NCBI GenBank assembly: GCA_008360955.1
Contig: LUCM01010038.1
Coordinates: 79,015-143,014 of the forward strand
Length of the DNA stretch: 64,000 nt
From: Fasciolopsis buskii
Lineage: Eukaryota; Platyhelminthes; Trematoda; Plagiorchiida; Fasciolidae
Direction: 5' to 3'
The notes beneath the pieces are model-generated. The model ran no database searches and was not told the origin of the DNA. It saw nothing but the letters and a program-made list of their open reading frames with translations. Below, one piece after another: positions 1 through 12,600 of this stretch. The position numbers and the translations under genes were made by a program. Numbering within the stretch: the first letter of the stretch is position 1; the number at the start of each line of letters is the position of its first letter.

Positions 1-2690
1 ACCATATATTAAGCCTTGGGGTACTCCAATAGCGAAACAGCCCTTGATTTATCAGGTCGGGAAATTGATGCAGCCATAGTCACACACCTGTAAAAACCAC
101 CTTCATGTGTCCCATGAATTTCTTCCATGAGGCACCACGGCTTCGCAAAGCAGGATGCTTCAGAATACCAAGACTAACAGGTCGCAACATGCAGTGCTGA
201 AACAAATGCGGACACATGCTCCCTGAAAATGCTTTCCTGCAATTTACAAGGGGCCCTCTTTAGAGCTGCTGCACAATTTCCGAGCATGAGCCATTGTTTT
301 GGATGAACACCGTCGCAGGCAGTTTTTTCCTCCCAAGGTTGTAACCATTGCTGAAAGTTTCAAGTGTCTAACCCGCCCATAAACATTCGTGAGACTTCTG
401 CGAGCGGACCTACATTAGCTTGATGGATCTAATCGGGCAGACCGATTTCGTGACGTTTATAAAGCTATTGCCGGCAACCCATAGCCTCTTTTGCATGCAG
501 CCATCCATTTGCGGCGGTAGACTTAGGTCGGAATGAAAAATCACGTCTGCGCTATGTACAATTTAAAATCAGTCAAATGAATTCTATCCCGGCTTATGGC
601 AAAATTGTCGGAGAACATTAGAAAACCCCCAACTGTTCAAAAATTTATTCGCCCTTCCCCACACGGATTCCCAAGAAAGCCATCCCTTGTGCATCCCAAA
701 TTGACTCCTTCAACTTACTAGCCAGACCGCCGATATCCATCGATCTATGCTTAGCAGCTGTATGGGCATAAAAAGATTTCAAAGAACTTCTGCGCAAAAC
801 TGGGGCATGTGGAATTATCATTATAACTGTCTTGACCGCCGTCTTCTCTTTCTGGTCGATTCCAACGTAACGGATGCCAGTTTTAACCTTGTGCTATCAC
901 TAGGGGGTAATCCAGGGCAGCATTTTAGGTCATCTTGTTTTATTCCGATCTCACTTGGGGTAACTGCTCATGGTACAGTTTTTAATTCCTGACGAAAGTA
1001 AAATATTGCACACTTCCTAAGCTGGCATCGGCAAATCAACCCTAGCTCATTTGATGCAAGCCAGAAGTCTTTGGGTAACTAATGCATCAACCGGGTTAAG
1101 CAATTCCTTGATGATGAGTTCTCCAGTAAGATAAATATTCCATGGCCCCCCAGGATCCCATGAATGAATGACAGCCATTCAGGTAACGCACCCAATATAC
1201 GAACTCGGACTCCAGTATTCACTTTTTTTGATTTGTACGAGCAAGCTAAACATCAAACTGCCATCGCCAAAAGAAGTCCTCCACTGATCCTGAGGGAACA
1301 TCCTACCCATCGTTGCAACCTAATGTTAATGAAGACCAATGATAGTATGCAACTGGAACCATGCCGGCATCATTTTTTGCTTATGTCTAGAGTTCTTCAA
1401 AGTGCAATTGGGAATGTGCGGCCGACGTTTGCTGAAAGATTCCCCGTTCTCCTGCAGAACCAAAACTGTGGGGCTCTCTACGAGCTGGTGGATCTCGGAA
1501 TGGTGTGGCTCAAGCGCGCAAATTACAACTTGATTTTTCTTTTTTGACTACCCTAGATTTCATTCTACAACATGTTGTTTTAAGTAAAGCGTCAACCACT
1601 CGTGCTTTTTTCAAATGATAAAAGCATTATATTTGATTATTAATACCGCATCCCTACAGGAACCTTGAAAAACAGTAGGCTGCCCATCCTTCCATTCCCT
1701 GAAGTTCGAAATTACGGAGTATGTTGGTTCAATATACCCAACTTCTCGGAATATACACTGTTTCAGGTCGCGAACTTTAGGAAGCTGATACGCTTAAGCT
1801 CTCAAACACTTGGTACATTTGCGCGCCGGCTTCTGGTTTTCCTAAACTACATAGGAGAATCTTGGCTTGTTGTTCCATCGTGTGCCCCGACATGCGTCAG
1901 TGAAACTGGTACGAGATCGATATTGCTAGACAAGCATTCATTAAACGTCTAATAGGCTAATCTCTAAACTATATGCAGGACTGACAATCTTTGCTTCTTG
2001 ATGGGTTGTAGCTTCGCCGTGTGAGAATCAACCTCTCGTTTCTGCGTAGTCTGATAAGCCGTTCAACCTGCAATTCTGTCCCCCAACTGAGAACCACTTG
2101 CAACTGAGCTAATGAAAACACAAAACTTTATGCCTCGTTAATTTCCACGATTTCAGAAAGATCAGTTTTTCACAAAAGAATGCTACTTTTGTGTAGCAAG
2201 CCAACAAAATATACCATAATTTTCCCTCCTTACTCCATAGCTTTCAAAAGTGAAGCGAACACGTTTATAGCCGTGGGAGATATTTAATTGCTGGATGCTT
2301 GTACATATGTTAAAGAGCACCTGGAGTAAGCCTCAGTTATTAGGAATCGCATCAAATTAAAGCAAACTGTTCTGTAATTTTTGAAGAGGCTCACTCAACT
2401 AGGGCCTAATGGTCTAATATTCACCCTAAAATACTCCCAGCTAACTCCCTACTCCAGGTAAACTGCGTGTCCGCAGTTTCGCCATCTTATCAAATTGCAT
2501 CAGCCGACTTTAATTAAACAACCTATTTTGCACAGTATCACACATCATTCTGCGCCGGAATTTACATCTTTGCATATTTATGTTGCATGTAATTTTTCTG
2601 TGCATTTAAACATCGGCATCTATGAGAAATATGTTGCACAAGAGGCGTTCGGTTACTGGAAAACTAGATAAATTACTAGGTATACAAGAC
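1..2690. other. Upstream sequence with no recognisable gene
   Basis: Only short open frames broken by stops on both strands. The minus strand of about 1-600 gives a faint resemblance to retroelement polyprotein, but no catalytic motif is clear. I see no promoter or RNA gene. Confidence 0.5.
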
Positions 2691-4740
2691 CTATAAAAGC
2701 TGTTCTGGAGGAGCCGGATACCCAGCTGGGGCGCGAAAATGGACAAAATGTTTCCTGGGAAACGGGAACTAAACAAGTGTGATCTAAGCAGTTTTCCGCC
2801 TTGTATATTCGAGCCTCAAAGCGAAGAACTTCAAATGGTGGGCAATGGTGGAAACTAAGGAAACTGGCCAACAAAATATTTGGACTCGCGGTCGGCCTTG
2901 GGCGTCCCTGATTTTTCGGCGGTAATTCTATTTGTACATTGGTGAGATTGCAGTCAGTGGCTGGCAACTGGCTACTAAGTAGTTGCGGCAAGGATACTCC
3001 AACTGAAGGGATCGTTTGAGGAGGTCCAAAGGATGTGTTGAGGTAAGCCCAAACGGATTCCATTGGCCGGACGGGATTCACCCAGCTATATTTTAACCCT
3101 TACCCACTAGGCCGAATGCTCCCGGATGTAGCTTTAGGTTTTGACAAGGACTATTCGACCAATGCAAAGCCAAATTGGTGTCATTCCCAAACTTATGGTG
3201 TGCTGAATTACACAATCATCAGGCGGCGCAAATATGAAAACCTAAAATTTGTGGACGAAGTAACAATACAAAGAGCACCAAGGATCAGCACCTATCGCGC
3301 ACGAAAGGTCAGTCACGTCAAGAAGCGCCGCACGGTCAAAAATGTAGCTCTCAAAAAGGGTTGCATGAACAGACTAGGCTGATGACACAGCATTTGAATG
3401 GCTTGTGCATTAAGAAGTGTCATTTTTCTGTAATCAGTATGCTTGTTTATCGGATCAACAGAAGACTTTCTATGTGTAATCTTTGCCAGGGCTGCTTGCG
3501 CCCGGTTATATTACCGCTGTACTGAAAGCTTGCGGCATAAGCGCATGAGTGCGTGAAAAGCCGTGGACATGTAGGGCTCACTTGTCTCCCTTGCAAGTAT
3601 CTTCGAAGAACGGTGAAAAAGCAGTTGAGTAACAACCTGGTAAAGTGCTCGCTTTTGCCCTCAGAGCAGCATGGATGCCTGAAAGGGAGACCTCGTCTGT
3701 CGAATCCCGGATGAGGTTAAAGCGAGGCCCGATGAGAGGAAAGTTAATGGGGTGTTGCTTGGATTTCACCAAGGTGTTCGCTTTGGCGACTGATCGGCTG
3801 CTGATGCACGAGGCCCGGTCCTTTATAATCGGACGCCTGCTATCGAATTGGGTCCCGTCTTTCCTGACAAGGGGATCCTTCTATGTCAGAGTAGGAAATG
3901 AAAGTTCAGGACGAATTTGGGCATCAATTGGGGTATCTCTGTGTCAGTTCTTGGATGACTTCCTTTCTTGCTTTACATAAACGACCTTACGGCTAGTTTG
4001 GAACTGCCATGTTTCGTGTGAAAATCATAGGAGCAGTTAGTCTTGAGGAGCTGGAAAGTGATCCAACGGCACTGGACTTTGCTGGGAAATCAAAAGTTAA
4101 TCACTGACCAGTGTCTTAGAGAAAATGACTCCGCTGAGCGGAATGGGGAACTCTCATTTGGTACGATCCGGCGGACCAGGGACCTGGGGACAGTCTTGAA
4201 AGCAGACTACGAATGAGCTGAAAAGTGCCGCCAGAACTACAAGATGTTGCTCTTCAGGCTATTATCCGCGGCATCCTCTAGGAAACCGGAGGCATTCCTT
4301 TCTCTGTAAAAGGCGATTTTCTGACTGGATTTGAGTTGCTGCCTGGGGGCATGTTCAACAAACATTACAAAGAATGCGGCTTGCCTCGATAGTGTTCAGA
4401 AGTAAACCACTTTAATGGTTGAGAGACGAGGGGGGGGGCAATCCCCACGGAAGAAGGCTGAAAAACCAAAGCTTATATCAAAAGGAATGGCGTAAGTTCA
4501 AGGGTGACAAGATCGGAACGTTAAAGATCACGAAGTTCTAGAGCCTTAAGACACTTTGAGGCAAGCTGCGAGGATAGAACTCGAAACGGCGGTACAGAGT
4601 TGTGGCGGGCCCACTCTAACTTAAGTATTCGAGCGAACCTTTCCAGCAATGGAGTTGAGGGGACTTGGAACAGGCTGCCATAGGAAGTAGCGAACACTGA
4701 CGACGAAAGCGCATCCAAAGCATTGCTGGATATAATGACG
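2690..4740 (+). mobile_element. CR1-like LINE relic (reverse transcriptase and C-terminus)
   Basis: A decayed non-LTR retrotransposon readable only across many frameshifts and stops. In order it shows a GRTGFTQLYFNPYPLGR segment like the GPDGIHPAILKPLA block (3055-3115) and SLASIFEERVKKQL like SLTSIPCKLLER (about 3578). It then shows CCLDFTKVFALATDRLLM like LDFSKAFDTVDH (3755-3810), and LSNWVPSFLTRGSFYVRVGN with the SGVPQGS region eroded. KRPYG/INDLTASLE follows, and at 4640-4735 SSNGVEGTWNRLP, like the CR1 C-terminal SRVVGLWNSLP. The stretch 3115-3550 does not align and may be an insertion. It is not functional. Confidence 0.75.
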
Positions 4741-4913
4741 TACGAAACATTGCCGATACTAGAACGTACGGATGCAGGGTACGGTAACAAATCAAGTGAT
4801 CGTAACATTTATCGGTGTGACGTTTTGAAATAATGAAAGACAGGCACAAGGGGCATTTCACTCCCCAAACCCGAGGCGAGGTCTCCTTTTTTCTGAAACT
4901 TACTGGGTGCAGA

Positions 4914-5132
4914 TCAAGTTAGAACTGGAATGCAAACTGACAGTGGTGGATGCCAAAACTCGCGCTTACCGTCGAAGAGAGTCTGGACGTCTGATTGAAG
5001 GCTGAAGTCAATAATATTCTGTGCAACCTGAAATGAGCTACAAAATAAACCGACATGAACTAAACTGCGCTGGACTTTCTCCAGCACACCTGTCTTCCTT
5101 CCAAAAATACGAAAGCGCTTCACTGCACTCAA
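4914..5132 (-). mobile_element. Possible CR1-like LINE fragment, minus strand
   Basis: The minus strand contains a GVLEKVQRSLV segment, typical of the CR1 thumb region (LEKVQRRATKLV). The surrounding residues do not align clearly. It abuts the end of the plus-strand CR1 relic. Confidence 0.3.
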
Positions 5133-5139
5133 GCAATAA

Positions 5140-6322
5140 AACCTTTTGTCTCTGACTCACTATTAGTTTAAAATAGCGAGAAAGCCTTTGCAGTAGTTTC
5201 CACCACGTTGTTGTCCGTGCTGTTTTGGCCTCCAAACTTTTAGCCTTTGAGTCTCTGCTATTCCGGAAACGATATCAAAACTTGATTATGGAAAACCGTG
5301 GTTGAACCGTGGTGGGATACTGAACCGCACCCGTGCCAGAAACCGGATTGTCGATTTTGACTCAAATTGAAAGTCCTGTGATCCGAGCTTGCTCGAAATA
5401 AACCAAATTCACGGAAGCCTAAATTAATGAACAGACCATGCAAATATACTGAATATGGGAATCTGTTCGGGCTCTGAGACAGCCCCTCATTTAAAGGTCA
5501 TGAAATGTCCATCAGAAGAGAAGAATTATCATAAGTTATGCCTTTTCGATACTAATCGTAAGCGGGTGAAACGGACGGCTAAAGAGGATAGTGCACATGA
5601 AGTGGTTGGAGGAGTTCAAGAAAAAGCAAGGCAAGATATGATGAGGGGCACATGACGGAAGAGACAACCATGTAGGGCTGTGCAACGGACTTACAATCCC
5701 TCATCGTTTCCAAATATTACCAGTTATTTCCTCTAGCTGTCTTTGAGAGTGAGTAATCTAAAAGGCGCGTGAGATTGATCTAATTTGAAGTTTGTGGATC
5801 ACGAAAAAGACTGCGGGCAGCCGGACATTCACAGGTTTCAGCAATCCAAGGAAACCGTAGGATACACGCAGTAGGAGATCCGAAGACTTCCTCTGTGAAA
5901 GAAACTGGACAAACGGGCACTCCATCGGCAAGTCCACACTTTCAAAGGGAGCCCAGACGACACACACCTATCGGTGTTTGGAGAGGCCATTTTGTAAATT
6001 ATGGGCTGAGAAGATGGTCGACAGAAAAGCATTTCACTAATAATCCCCCCTTCTAGGAACTGAAGAGGGCTTCCACCCTCCTGTTGTCGGAGCATCTTCT
6101 GATCCAAGGAGCTCTTGGTGCAAGAACCTGGACGATCAGGCATCTCACCATATAGTCCTGTCATCTAACTGGAACTGGAACTGGAACTTTAGAGGAACAC
6201 AAGTCGGACTCATTCCGATGCAGCGTCGCTGTTTGTCCCACGGATAGTGCTTTTTGCTCGTTATATGGGCTGGCTGATGTAGTAAAGAGTTCAGTACAGC
6301 GCATCTTGAACTTCCTGAACAA
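5140..6322. other. Sequence just upstream of WDR7
   Basis: Holds a small run of GGAACT repeats near 6170-6190 and broken short frames. No TATA-type promoter or clear 5' exon was recognised. Confidence 0.4.
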
Positions 6323-6600
6323 ATGATCAGGACTAGTGGAAATCTGGTGATTCCAATTGTAACCTGGGCACCGACACCACCTGTTCACAAAATAAGCTGT
6401 ATATTAGCTTCGGATGATGGCTCGAATGTGGTTACTGGTGGCTTTGACGGCAATATGGTCTTATGGCATGTTAATAAAGACTGTCGGTTCACTGCCAGAT
6501 GGATGATTACCGGTCACAGAGCTCCAGTGTTGCATCTTTGTGCAGCCGGTTCGCAATCCGACGAGAGCTGTCGCATATTCTTTAGCCACTCAGCATCTAG
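6323..6600 (+). CDS. WDR7: WDR7 exon 1 (coding start)
   Basis: Encodes about 92 residues. The ATG at 6323 is chosen because the next residues (GNLVIPIVTWAP) align with the family N-terminus (SLVLPIVLWG). It holds the first WD repeat (ISCILASDDGSNVVTGGFDG, ending NMVLWHV) and the start of the second (GHRAPVLHLC). The donor is TCTAG|gtgagt and the exon ends in phase 2. No promoter or spliced-leader acceptor could be identified upstream, so transcription start or trans-splicing is unknown. Confidence 0.9.
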
Positions 6601-9600
6601 GTGAGTTAAACAAATATGAATTTCCCTTGAAAAGTGTCAAAGACTTTTGGATCTTCAAGTTTAGACGTCATTCTTGTCCTTTTTGGCATTTAGAATCTAA
6701 TGGCTGTTGTCTGCACGGAAATAGGCAACATGCATATTGACACATGTACACATCCGTCAGGTTAGCGGGCTGGTAAGCTGATGTGCGTAAAAGGTCTGGT
6801 TGCTAAAGACTTCATTCTCATACTCCTTTAGAGGTGAAGCGCTTGTTGCCTAGTGTAGTACATCTGGAATGTGGAGTGTCAAGTTGCGCATGCGAGGTTT
6901 CTTGGTGCTCGATATTTATAGTTGTTGCGGCTAGTCATGCATCACCATCAAAAGGATGTCCATCAGCAGAATGGATTGGTTCAGTTTTCTCTTTTGTTAC
7001 ACAGGTTGGTTTGCAGAACCAGAGCGAACCCCATAAGCAAAAGACCTTAAAAGGTGGTGCGCGTGGGGAACGAAGAAAGAGTCTTTCATAACTTTGCATT
7101 AAATAAACATTCGACTTCTGGGGATGGAGACTTGATAAAGATGGCTGACCGCCTGACAACGAGAACAAGAAAGTCGCAATAGAAGGACCTGCCGGAGCGA
7201 GTTCTGCGGAACAGAATCTAAGATAATAGCAATAAAAAGTGGAGGCGAAGCAGCTGTTTGATGATGAACAAAAGACTGCAGATTTGAGGTTAGGGAGGGG
7301 TCGTTAATCAACCGAACTGATTGTACATTGGAATTGACCAAGACGGAGGAGCGGCAGACAATCCTCCTCCCCCATATATGACTAGTATACAAGTGTCGTT
7401 GGATTTGAGATTCTTATAAAAGGTTAGTCGGGTTCAATACAGCGTCTGGCGAGGAGTAGAAAAACAACTTTGCGGCCTGTATGAGGGATGTGTTGATTCA
7501 AATGAGAACCAACGAAGAAAATAAGATCGGTAATGGAATTGGAATGAAGAGAGATATACGTGAGATTTAACTGCACAAATAACAGATTATCAATATTGCT
7601 CAAATCTTCAGCCTTGACTACTGGGCTTAGTGTGGGCTAATTAACCACAGTCCAAAGGTACGCATTCAGTCGATCAGGCGATTGAGAAAAATCCGCGACT
7701 TACCTGGGTCTTCATTTCAAAAGCGCGATATCGTCCACATATTTTAAGCGAGACAAATTACTGCTTGAGTAAATGCTAATGCTTGCACTCTCATATGGGC
7801 AAAATGGGTTGTATCCCGCGTCGTGGCCACTCGAACACACCATCCGATAACCGAATGGATAATGGAGATAATCTTCTCCAGTTTTGTGCAGACAATCAGT
7901 TATTCCGGTATAATATAAATTTCCGACACGATTCGCGTCGCGCACCGACACAGTACTCCAAAGCGATAGGTAGTCTGAGTCAGACCGATCATATGGCAAT
8001 AAGCTACCGTGGACTTGATTCTGTCCAAAACTATGGATCTTACTGACCCACGTACGTAAAATCCCACCACGTACTGGTTTTAATACGCTTTTCGTTGCTA
8101 TTCAGTGGCCATCGACAAACCCCGAACACCTAATCTACCTAAGTTCGTTGTACATTTTCTCATTCCACGGTGCCACGTCATCTGCTGACCTCCGTATGGC
8201 TTCTTGTTCAGCGAGTCTTATCCCACCTTAATCTCGAGTATTCACCGATGTTAGTAACCATTTCCTTAGCCGCAACGCACCGGATGACATACAGCTCTGC
8301 CGTGAGTTCCGGCTGGAACTCAGACCATGGAAGAACTTCAGAAGTGATGGAATAAAAATGTAATGTAATACCCTCCTGATGTTGCACACATTATCTCCTC
8401 CCCAATCGGTTTGTTGCTGTCCAAGTTGTCACTCATGAAAGAACACACTGTAGACGGTGAATTTGATCGGCCTCTAAGCTGTTCGTTTTTAATGATAACA
8501 ATGTAGTCAGATTTTTGCGTGTGTCTAGCAGGTCTGAGGTTATTTTCCTTTTGTTCTTTAAATTGCTGTCATAGCGTCACATCTGTTTGTGTTTGGTTGC
8601 CGGTCTTTGTTACTATGCTATTTAGCCTGGGAGTCTTTTCTGTTTCTACTGGCAATTTTCGTATAATTCAGTTATATCTTTGTTTGAAATTAGTCATAAC
8701 GAAAAGAAGCACTAGATATCTAGGTGGCATGCCATCCTCTTACTAGTGGATTTTGACATTGTGCGTAGCGTTTCCCATATTCCTTGTGATCGGTTTCCTG
8801 TTTAAAAGCTTACTGTTTGTCATATTCGACTTTATTACTTGCGTTTAGTGAAATGGCTCTTTGGAATTGGCAAGATGGAAAATGTACGGAGTTCAAGATC
8901 GATACGCGTCATCAACACACTACCATCAAGGTATGTTTCCCTTTCGTCTGTACAATACAAAATCTCAAATGAGGGAATGCACTGAAAATTCTGCAATTGA
9001 TCTGAAGGTGCAACAGAAGCACTTGTACATCTCCTCAAAAATACATTGGTTACTGATTTAGGTGTTCTCACCATAGTCTTATGGTGGGCTAGGTGGTCAT
9101 GCTTTCATTTTCGCGCTGATGCTGTCGAATAAATTTACCGAAACAAAGAGGATTACTTTACCATGGTTCTGGGTGCTGTTTGTCTGAATAACGATGTTTC
9201 ATCATGTGGTTCATTTAGTCTTGTTGCGATACTGTTTGCCTTCTTTGCCACATCAGCGCAAACCTCTAAAACAGACTATAATCGTTCGAAATGTCGTTCG
9301 TATGGAGCATTCGTATGATTGATTTGTCTTAGAATTAATTGCAGTGTAAACTATTTGAATCAGTTCATTGATCATCAGAATTTGTTCCCTACGTTACCCA
9401 TACGCGCGCTGCCGGATGTTTTGAGCTAGGTGATTTTCACTCGTAAGTAAGTACTCTCACTAACGATTGACGTCTGCTGCGTCAGTGACATACGAATCCA
9501 GGATTCGGGTAGTGTGATTCGACTACTAGAGTCTAACTTTTCTTCGCGGTATTTCCTGCGTGCATCAGGAAATGAAGCAACTTGAACTACGGTTAAACAT

Positions 9601-12600
9601 GGTGACAAAGGTGAAACGACCGTTCCAGACCGGATACAGGTTATCACTCATTTCTGTGCCGTAAGACTCCAGGGGTAGGTTTTCGTTCGAAATAGTAGGT
9701 ATGTTAAGCGCAACTTGTTTGTCATCTCGGCATGTGTTCCAAAATTCTGCAGCATTTACACAGAGAAGAACTAGTTTTATGAAAAACTCGTCACTCATGT
9801 TCACAGGGGCAGAAACTGCAGAAGGAGTGGATACTGTGGCAAATGAATTCAGTGCATAAATAAAAAAACTAGTGCATCAGAGCCTTATTTGGGTCCGCGT
9901 CGTGGCCACTCGAACACACCATCCGATAACTGAATGGATAACGGAGATAGTCTTCTCCAGTTTTGTGCAGACAGTCAGTTATTCCGGTATAATATAAATT
10001 TCCGACACGATTCGCGCCACGCAGCGTCACAGCGCTCCAACGCTCATGATGCTGGTTGTCCTATAGACCCTGTCATGGTACTGTCGAAGACTGACTGATC
10101 GGCTCTTTGGGGAGCCTGTGACGTGGTCTGCTTACTTTGACGAGCTCTGGGGCGATGTGTTCCACACATTGAAATAGGCATCAAATTTCGCTTACGGTTG
10201 TTTATGCGGTTCCTGTCGAAGACTAGATTTCTAAAAGTTTCTTCTTAATGAGGCAAATTTGCAGCCCCCAGAGTTTAGGGAGATAAATGAGTTTGGAGGA
10301 CGTCTGAAAATTCAAGTTACCCAAAGCCTTATGGATGATGTTGAGGATTGTTAGATTCTTTTATAGGTTTTATATTTTAGTTCCTCTATTGCTAAAGTGA
10401 CATTTTGTATCTTCTTCAGTAAATGAGTCACGCGCATCTGAGATGTGGGGATTGCGGAAGTTCCCCCGGGGCGGAAACATTCGAAGTCGCAACTTTCAGG
10501 TTGAAACGCCGCGACGTTGACCACTTGAAAGCCCCCTCACAAATTAGCGATAGAAACAGAACCTCCTGCTTCTGGTAGCAAGCTACTTAAAATTATTTGT
10601 GTCATTGGTCGTTGGCGTCAATTGGACGGTATTTCATAAAAATGGTGATCGTATTCATGGCAAATAATAAAGCCTACCATTGGGTCAAATGCTTTAGGTA
10701 GTTTTGCTGGTCGCGAGTTAATTCTTTTACTCTGAGGCCAATAACTGCGAGTCCTTGGGAAGTGTTACTTAATCTCCCAACGGGAATGGGAGTTTACTGT
10801 GAATTAGTTAGTTCAGTCGAAACCATCAGCAGTTTTTGACGAGGGTTTTTCATATGAAGGAAACATCTAGAACGCTCCCTAGACGGACCGGCAAGATATA
10901 TATGTCCACTCGGCATGTGCTTTTTGGTTCAGTCATTCAGTTTTTGCAACCATTTCGCTTGCATCAAATTGCTCTGGCTTTGGTTGATACCATACCGCCA
11001 TCTACTGAAAGGAAAAAAGAGAGAACAGCGAAAGACACTGCATAACGGTGGTATCCAAGTGGATAAGGTCGTGGCGTTTGCACGTGAAGGTCACGGGTTC
11101 GAATCCTCCCACCGTCGACCAACTTCCCCCTTGGCAGCCTTCTGTTGGCCGTGGCCCCCTTCCTGAAAGATGACGTACACTGTTATTTCATTAATAAAGG
11201 CAATATAAGATGAAAGATAGAAAGTTTAACTATGCAAAAAAGAAAAGATTTGGAATGCAAACACGCCACTGATTGCGGCATTGAGCCATGTCACTTATTG
11301 CCTTCAGCCAACGCTTGGGGGTATCTCGTAGACATCAATTCAGCAATCTCACTTGACCTACACGAGCCAATTAACTGATTAAAGTTTTCATGATCTTTTG
11401 CCATCTTATCGGGTGGCCATCCTGACTCACCTTCCATCCGCCACCTCCATCGCAAAACAGCTTACAGCCAGGAAAGTGTTCTGTGGGTATGCGCAACACA
11501 GAATGAACCTGGTGTATTCAGAATCTGTCCGTTTAAAGATTGAACCTTAAACCCAGTGTCTTATGCCTAACGTCTGAAGTACTGAGAAATTTTCCTACTA
11601 TATTGCATCAACTGTGGGAAGACAATGATGTTCGAATACAGAACTTCTTCACTCATCTGATTTCAATGACCATGGTTCTGAGCCGTATAGCGGACCGACC
11701 TTTCTACTGCTGTATGAACTCGACCGTTGATAAATAACCGGGTGTCACGCTGACAACAAAAATGCCTAGGGTTAGCAAGTGTCAATCGGGCCTTCCGTAT
11801 GTGTAAAGACACTTTAATCAATATATGACCACTAGGTGAGGTCCGTTCGATTAATTAGACTGCATTTCATGTGTTGGCTACCACTGTGTTTTTTTCTAAC
11901 CCTTGCTGACCCACTGGTTGACCACCTTGTTTCCTTATCATCGTGTAACTCAGTGAGAAAGACGGGACTTTTCAGTTCGCATCGCTTTGAATGATGATGA
12001 GCCGTTATGATCGAACGTAAATTAAAGCTATTGATACGAGACAAAACCAAAGATGTCATGGAAGTTGTGCATTATTTTTGAGTGCATGCTGATAGCTTTA
12101 TATGCGTTAATGTAAATTTGAATTAGACGTTGTGCTTGTAGGTGAAAACCCAAGTATGTAGAAGTATTGGTCAACTCTTTGAACGATAATGTATCTAAGT
12201 GTGTGAATGTGTTTTGCACCTCCGAAATTTAAATCGGTGTTGCAGAGCTGAATTCTCCGAAAACTGAACGCAGTTCTTGGAGATCAGTTGAACGAAGGGG
12301 ATAAATTCTACTATTCGATGCTTGCATCTCACCGAGTGGCTGTATATCGTCTGAAGTGTTTTCTTATGTAAAAAGGCCCCTATGGGTTCAGAGCGGCATC
12401 CGATTATCTATTGACGGTCGAGTTTATACAGCAGTAGCAAGGTTGGTCCTGCTATGCGGCTCAGAAACATGGTCATTGAAATCAATTGTGCGAAGACGTT
12501 CTGTATTCGAACATCATTGTCTTCGGTGCGTTGATGCAATATGGCGAAAGTACTTTCTCAGTAATTCAGACGTTAGATGGTGGTCAAGTGGACTAAGTGT

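Noticed and set aside
1..600. Possible BEL/Pao-type polyprotein on the minus strand
   Set aside because: A few residues resemble integrase-region spacing, but no catalytic or zinc-finger motif could be seen.
1164..1547. 127-codon open frame upstream of WDR7
   Set aside because: No family resemblance, no visible splice or promoter context, and composition like the surrounding non-coding DNA.
2653..3081. 142-codon open frame on the minus strand
   Set aside because: It is antisense to a CR1-like LINE relic readable on the plus strand, and has no recognisable motif of its own.
11046..11113. Possible tRNA gene
   Set aside because: Boxes A and B and an outer stem are present, but the anticodon arm is poor and a SINE-like tail with an A-rich end follows, so it was called a SINE head.
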